A stretch of 64,000 nt of DNA from Aegilops tauschii subsp. strangulata (lineage: Eukaryota; Streptophyta; Magnoliopsida; Poales; Poaceae). How positions within the stretch are numbered: position 1 is the stretch's first letter; each line of letters begins with the position of its first letter. The stretch is from positions 237,438,622 to 237,502,621 of the forward strand of contig NC_053039.3 in the NCBI RefSeq assembly GCF_002575655.3. The letters run 5' to 3'. This document shows positions 58,464 through 64,000 of the stretch, piece after piece. The notes beneath the pieces were generated by a model. It had not been told where the DNA came from. It did no database searches and was given only the letters and a program-made list of their open reading frames with translations. Both the position numbers and the translations under genes were made by a program.

Positions 58464-59935
58464 GTTTGAGGATACGCTTCGGCTACTGAAATTTTTAGTA
58501 ATGGTGAGTGGAGATGGTGGTGGACGAGGGAGGGCGACGGTTCAAATGCCTCGGCTACTGCAACTTTACTATAAGGTCGATGCTGGAGGAGTGTGGGTGA
58601 CGGTTGAAGTGCGTCGGCTACTAAAATTTGGGTAAAGGAATTGATGCGGGGTGGGAGTGCCCAAGATCGCGCATGGTCCAATAACAATATGCGTGTATGA
58701 TAATAAGGAAAAGTGGCGCGGATCCGTCGATTTTTGCAACGCTCAAGGCGGGTAGTTAGTTTTTTATATTTCTAGCTAGCTGGTCTATCGCACATGGTTT
58801 GTCCTAATTTCCAAATAAACTTACCCGCCTTTAGCTTCCACAGGTGGTGGTTTTATGGCGCACTTGCATCGCACACGGTTAAGCCAGTACCTCCACCCTT
58901 TGCTCGCGCTTGCGCGGTCGTGGTGATTTCAGCGCACTTGCATCGCACACGGTTGAGCCAGTACCTCCACCCTTTGCTCGCGCTTGCGCGGTCGTGGTGA
59001 TTTCAGTGCACTTGCATCGCCCACGGTTGAGCCAGTACCTCCACCCTTTGCTCGCGCTTGCCCGGTCGTGGTGATTTCAGCCCACTTGCATCGCACACGG
59101 TTGAGCCAGTACCTCCACCCTTTGCTCGCGCTTGCGCGGTCGTGGTGATTTCAGCGCACTTGCATCGCACACGGTTGAGCCAGTACCTCCACCTTAATTT
59201 GCTCGTGCTTGCGCGGTCGTGGTGATTCACATCGCACTTGTATCGCACACGGTTTAGATATTATACCCCGTGTCCGTTGAGGATCATCAGAGTCTTTGCA
59301 GCAAAAAATAACGTTAGGGAGGGTCAAAAGATAGCCACACCAGCATGTCGCCCAAATATATATGAGTGAAAAGGGTGGTATGTGATGTTCAAAATTCCAA
59401 TGCACAACTTTGACCCCGCGGGCCCACGGTTGGGCGCGTCATTGAAGATCGATGAGAGGGGTCAAGAACCACCTGGAAGTGGCCAAATATATGTACGAAT
59501 ATTGGGGATGTTTAAAACTTTAAATACACAATGCATAACTTTGGTGGCACCTGCCTCGCAAACCCGAAAGCACCCTAACAACCACCTAGCTAGGATATAT
59601 ATAATGACATAATGTCGTACCTAGCTAGGATGCTTGGCCCACCACCTCCCACTTCGTGTCAGCGGGGCGGATGCACGTAATGATCGATACTTTGGTCATA
59701 CATGCATGTCGCCATGACCTACCATAAGACGGACCAATGAATCTTTCGTTTGGTCAAATGATAGTTGTTGTTGTCGATAAACCGCTTGGGCCAATAGATT
59801 GAACCATCATAAACATCGCACGAGAGGGACCACAAAACTAGCACCTCTTACATGCGGCCCAAAATGATGTACGTTGGGAAGGGGTGATGTGTGTTTTCAA
59901 TATAGAATAATGTACAATTTAGATGTGGTGCCTAC
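58464..59935. mobile_element. CACTA-like element, right part, and unassigned flank
   Basis: It continues the element cut by Gypsy 2. Three imperfect repeats of 'tcggctactgaaatttt' type occur at 58475-58630, then a 74-bp tandem array with CGCACACGGTT in each unit. From about 59260 the sequence loses these words and I recognise nothing; Gypsy 3 starts at 59936. No terminal CCAGTG was found. Confidence 0.4.
58861..59250. repeat. Tandem array of 74-bp units
   Basis: CACTTGCATCGCACACGGTT starts at 58861, 58935, 59009, 59083 and 59157 (exactly 74 bp apart), with a partial sixth unit at 59235. Each unit also holds TTTGCTCGCGCTTGCGCGGT. Subterminal tandem repeats are typical of CACTA elements. Confidence 0.9.
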
Positions 59936-60406
59936 TGTCGGTGTCAAAACCGGCGGATCTCGGGTAGGGGGTCCCGAACTGTGCGTCTAAGGCGGATGGT
60001 AACAGGAGGCGGGGGACACAATGTTTACCCAGGTTCGGGCCCTCTCGATGGAGGTAATACCCTACTTCCTTCTTGATTGATCTTGATGATATGAGTATTA
60101 CAAGAGTTGATCTACCACGAGATCATAGAGGCTAAACCCTAGAAGCTGGCCTATGATTATGATTGTTGTTGTCCTACGGACTAAACCCTCCGGTTTATGT
60201 AGACACCGTAGGGGGCTAGGGTTACACAGAGTCGGTTGCAAGGGAGGAGATCTACATATCCGAATTGCCAAGCTTGCCTTCCACGCAAAGGAGAGTCCCA
60301 TCCGGACACGGGACGAAGTCTTCAATCTTGTATCTTCATAGTCCAACAGTCCGGCCAAAGTATATAGTCCGGCTGTCCGAGGACCCCCTAATCTAGGACT
60401 TCCTCA
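59936..60406 (-). repeat. Gypsy 3 3' LTR (471 bp)
   Basis: Read on the minus strand it starts TGAGGAAGTCCTAGATTAGG and ends TTTTGACACCGACA. It is the same length as both Gypsy 2 LTRs and clearly the same family. One change lies in the opening word (TGAGGAAG for TGAGGGAG). Confidence 0.9.
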
Positions 60407-60837
60407 GTAGCCCCTGAACCAGGCTTCAATGACGATGAGTCCGGCGCGCAGATTGTCTTCGGCATTGCGAGGCGGGTTCCTCCTCCGAATACTCCATAGA
60501 AGATTTTGAACACAAGGATCGTGTCCGGCTCTGCAAAACAAATTCCACATACCACCGTAGAGAGTATGATATTCCACAAATCTAATCTGCTGACAACTTT
60601 TCACAACGTGACATCCTGTCGTGGTCCGGTCATTACGAACCGTTTTTCCCAGCCTGCTACTGCACGCGTTGCGAGGCGGTTTTATTGGCACGTCTTGTCG
60701 AAGCAGAGATCGTGTCCCCTTATCACGGGATTCTCATCAATACGGGTGTGGGTAACCCAATCGTGCCCGCTGGTATGACTCCTCGGTTTTAGGCAAGTTC
60801 CAAACGGCCACGCGGAGGGCGCTTGATATTCACCCTC

Positions 60838-60845
60838 TTTATAAA
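60838..60845 (+). promoter_or_regulatory. TATA box of the Gypsy 3 antisense gene
   Basis: CACCCTCTTTATAAAGGGGC lies about 70 nt before the ATG at 60915, a good TATA consensus. A pyrimidine-rich stretch (CTTTTCTTCTCGCACTCGAT) follows, as near plant transcription starts. Confidence 0.6.
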
Positions 60846-60914
60846 GGGGCCAAGGCCTGTCCTTTTCTTCTCGCACTCGATCCTTCCCTTCCCCCACCTC
60901 GAATTCCAACACCC

Positions 60915-63900
60915 ATGGCTCAGGCTAAGCGCTTTGGACCTTCAATCATGTCCGGATTCAACCTTCAAGGCCGGTGGATGGCCTCCTCTGTCACAGAGGA
61001 GGACATCAAGAAGCTAAGAGAAGCCAGGTATCTGACCGCCGAAATCTCGCACAGGCTGCTTGCTCAAGGGCAGGTCATCCCCTCTCCCGAACCCAACGAG
61101 AGTGTCGTATTTTTTTCCCACTTCCTCCGAGGGCTAGGCTTTAGCCTTGATCCCTTTGCCAGAGGGCTTATGTTCTATTACAGGCTCGATTTCCATGATC
61201 TAGCTCCGGATTCCATCCTTCACATCTCGTTGTTCATCGTTGTGTGTGAGGCCTTCCTCCGCATCACCCCACACTTCGGCTTATGGCTCAAGACCTTCAA
61301 TGTGAAGCCGAAGATGATCGGTGGGCGACACGCAGAACGCGGAGGTGCCACAATAAGCAAAGGCGCCGATGCTCCATGGACGAAGGGTTCCTTCCGGCAG
61401 ATGTCCAACTTATGGTAGTGGGAGTGGTTTTACATCACAGCTCCCTGAAGTACTAAGTGGGTAGCTGCCCCCGCCTTCTGTTCGGGCCCCCCGCCGCAAC
61501 TGGTGTCATGGGTCAACAAGGGGCTGGACTGGGGGCCAGCTAATGACATGCCGACATTGCAGAGTCGCATCCGAGATCTCCTCAAGAGAGATGTCAGTCT
61601 TGTCAAGGTAATGCAAGTCATGCAAGTTCGTCGGGTCCTGCCATGCCAACGTCGACCTCTCCGTATGTGGGAGTTCAACCCGGAAGGACCGCAGACTATT
61701 CAGCAATTCTTTGGCGTGACGCTCGAAGAGATGTATGTATTGTTCTTCGGATCACGAATAAAGTGTGCGGAGACCACCGAGGATGCGGGTCTCAACTGCA
61801 ATCGCCAAGATACCCACGTAAGTAATTCTGCGGCCGAACATGCTGTCTTTTTATTTGTCACAACATCATTCTGAAAAAATCGCTCTTGGCCAGGACTGGA
61901 TAAAAAAGGCGAAGATGATCAGGTGTTCGGCCCCCCTTCCCGAAGGCTCACCGGATCCTGTACTAGCCAGGATGCTTGAGTACGCACCTTATCAAGTGCC
62001 ATCAGGGGAAGATAAAGGGAGGAATAAAGAAGCCGAAAGCGGGCCTCACGCATTACTCATCCAAACCGGTGGAATTAGTGTCTTCGCGAAGGAGGATAAT
62101 CGGGGAGAAGAATCTAAAATCCCCTCTCCCCAAGGAAGGAAAAGGACCGCCTCTGAAGACTTGGAAACGAGGGTTTCCAAACGAGGGAAGAAACCTTCGT
62201 CAGGGGGCCCTGCCCTGGAGGGCGTCCTTACCGCACCGTGCCCGCAAGGGGGTCAGCCCTCCACCGAGCTGTAAGTGAACAAGAGTACTTTTGGTAAATA
62301 TATCCTGCTTCATCTCCGAGGACAATAACCGGGACGTATGTCTTGCAGTTCGGATCGTATCCCTTCTCGACAGAGTTCGTCTTCGGGGGATCTTCTTTCG
62401 GAGATGATGGAGAGCGAAACGCCTCCCCCTGTCTCCCCGCCTCATGAGGCGGACGACCCTGAGGTGTCGTCACGGAGGATTTCTCCTGATCCGCCAAGGC
62501 CAGAAGGTAACACTTCGGCCACCCGAAGTCCGGACTATTCAGCTCCTAAGGAGAGCAACAGAAAGAGTCCGGGACTGTCCGGTGCACGACCGGACGCACT
62601 GATGGGTCTTCTAGAGCAAGCGGCTATCTCAGAGGCGCATCGTACTTTAATGGGTACGGTGGTTGAGAGGATTTCATCCGCCAAAAGTGGGTTGCTTGAA
62701 GCTTTTATGAGCCTGCTAAGAGGCTTTGAGGTACGCAAAGTAATATATATATATATATATATTGACGGTACCGTACACGCTAGGTGTGCCCTATACAGAT
62801 AGTAGCCCCTGAGACTCTGGTTGCTGTCCAGAGGCGGCAAACAGAGGATCATAGTCCCAGGTAATGATCATGCTGCTTACATGTGCAGGCGGCTGAGGGT
62901 CCGGTGGCTGGCCAGACTGGTGAGTTTGCCGAACTGAGGCGGCAGCTTGATGCGGCAGATGCCGACATCGTGCTTGTGAACAAGCGGCTTGATGAGGCAC
63001 AGGGTATGTATTTTCTGGTGGTCAACAGATATTAAGAGGAGCATGATGCTAGTATCTATAATATGCTGTGACTGCAGATGGAGCTGCTGCCATGGAGACC
63101 CTTCAGGCGGAGCTTGCTCGAGGCAAGGAACAAGCCAAGAGAAGTGATGCGGCCGCCCTAAAGGCGGCCGAAGAGTTAAGAGCCGAACAGGCTGCTCATC
63201 GCCAGAGCGAAGATAAAATAGCCAAGATGGTTGTTGAGCTGAAGGATGCCGCCGGCCGGTATGAGCTTCTTGAAAAGGAAAGCCAAGCGAAAGCGGCGGA
63301 CCTGAAGAAAGCCATGGTAGCAGCCAAGGAAACCCGCTCTAAAATCAGAGCAGCAAAGGAGGAGCTTCGTCAAGCCGGAGATATCACGGCTGGGAAGCCC
63401 TTTTTGTTGCGGACGAAGTTTAGAGATCCGAAGTATGCCCCTCTGGATCAATTATGGAGTGATGCAGACGCGTACTTGGACTTGGCAACGAGTGCTGCTG
63501 ATGCGACTGAGTTTTTCAAAGATCAGAAAGATCATGAAGTGGAAAGGTTGTTCTGGTTGCAGTTCAGTGCTCCGACGCGTCCGCTGCTGTTAAATGAACA
63601 AATGGCCGAGTGGGATGAGCTCCATAGATTGTCCAGACTTGCCATGAGGTCTGTCGTGGATCATCTTTGGCCAGAGGGACCAAGGCCGAATAGTTATTTT
63701 GGTTTAGTGCAACGATTCCTTGGCGCTGTGCTGCATATCGACGCTATAAAGAGGTCGGCGTGCATAGAGGGTGCACGGATGGCTCTTGCCCATGTTAAGA
63801 CATACTGGGCAGAGATGGAGGCCACCGCTATTGCAACCCAGGATCCGGCCATAGGCCAGGTCTCGGCCGAGCACTATTTTGAAGAAGTCCTAGAAGGTGC

Positions 63901-63946
63901 TCGTTTAATAGAGGCTCAGTGCTCGAAGAGTATCATGTTCGAGTGA
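60915..63946 (+). CDS. Antisense five-exon gene of Gypsy 3 (PF04195-like plus coiled coil)
   Basis: Exons 60915-61817, 61894-62270, 62349-62730, 62889-63003 and 63078-63946 have GT-AG borders and join in phase to 882 codons. Exon 1 (MAQAKRFGPSIMSGFNLQGR) holds FLRGLGFSLDPFARGLMFYY and DLAPDSILHISLFIVVCEAF, the PF04195 pattern, but has two stops (TAG 61416, TGA 61446) in the middle; the frame then continues to the donor. Exons 2-3 are polar and low-complexity. Exons 4-5 look coiled coil (METLQAELARGKEQAKRSDA, LKAAEELRAEQAAHRQSEDK) and end with a helical domain of unknown type (FWLQFSAPTRPLLLNEQMAE, GARLIEAQCSKSIMFE). It is more diverged from the Gypsy 2 gene than their LTRs are. Function unknown. 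The exon 1 stops mean no full protein as is. Confidence 0.7.
62741..62762. repeat. (AT)n microsatellite in intron 3 of the antisense gene
   Basis: About ten AT units follow the donor GTACGC of the third exon of the Gypsy 3 antisense gene. Confidence 0.85.
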
Positions 63947-64000
63947 CATGTATCCCAATTGTAAAAACAATGCTATTTGGATTATAAAGGCTGTGTTTAT

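Larger units (their letters stand above)
59936..64000 (-). mobile_element. Gypsy 3: 3' portion of a third Gypsy element (runs off the window)
   Basis: The 3' LTR is at 59936-60406 in reverse orientation, followed by the antisense gene on the plus strand. Integrase, pol, gag and the 5' LTR must lie beyond 64000. Left target sequence would be CCTAC (59931-59935). LTR length and sequence match the Gypsy 2 family. Confidence 0.85.

Overview
The window looks like Triticeae nuclear DNA (wheat, Aegilops or a close relative). One intact seven-exon plant gene sits in a deep stack of grass transposable elements, including a BARE/WIS/Angela-type Copia LTR, long Gypsy elements, CACTA-like DNA and Stowaway-, Harbinger- and Mutator-type MITEs. 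I saw no rRNA, tRNA, CRISPR or prokaryotic feature. Family names come from recognition of motifs, not from a search.

Layout. 1-7.9 kb: a decayed retroelement ORF followed by small DNA elements. These include a MITE with a 12-bp target duplication, a Mutator-type foldback with a 9-bp duplication, a 615-bp long-TIR element, and a Stowaway that holds a SINE-like piece and a Harbinger element with its own ORF. 8.0-10.8 kb: the only host gene, a minus-strand CYP90A (CPD-type) brassinosteroid P450 whose frame and splice phases close perfectly. 11.1-11.9 kb: a second copy of the foldback and a Stowaway. 13.5-21.6 kb: three solo LTRs with recognisable target duplications, a truncated Gypsy LTR and a CACTA-like fragment. 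22.5-38.0 kb: a complete but broken Gypsy element (Gypsy 1, duplication GTGAT) with a 4.2-kb solo-LTR-like element inside its RT. 38.0-40.8 kb: the interrupted older retroelement, then a LINE 3' end. 40.8-59.9 kb: CACTA-like DNA carrying a B3-like gene and tandem arrays, interrupted by Gypsy 2 (duplication GGGGT), which has a second 4.3-kb solo-LTR-like element in its RT active-site codons. 59.9 kb to the end: the 3' part of Gypsy 3, on the opposite strand and with the same 471-bp LTR family as Gypsy 2.

The most interesting pattern is that all three Gypsy elements carry a gene on the strand opposite to gag-pol, between integrase and the 3' LTR. Each has a TATA-like box about 70-80 nt before its ATG. 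In Gypsy 2 (7 exons) and Gypsy 3 (5 exons) every splice phase joins correctly and exon 1 resembles the 'putative gypsy type transposon' domain (PF04195). In Gypsy 1 the antisense ORF instead encodes a B3-like DNA-binding domain. A second B3-like sequence lies in the CACTA-like DNA. The two 4.2-kb solo-LTR-like elements also share a small ORF split by a GC-AG intron. The P450 is the only gene I would expect to be functional for the host; everything else is mobile-element sequence in various stages of decay.
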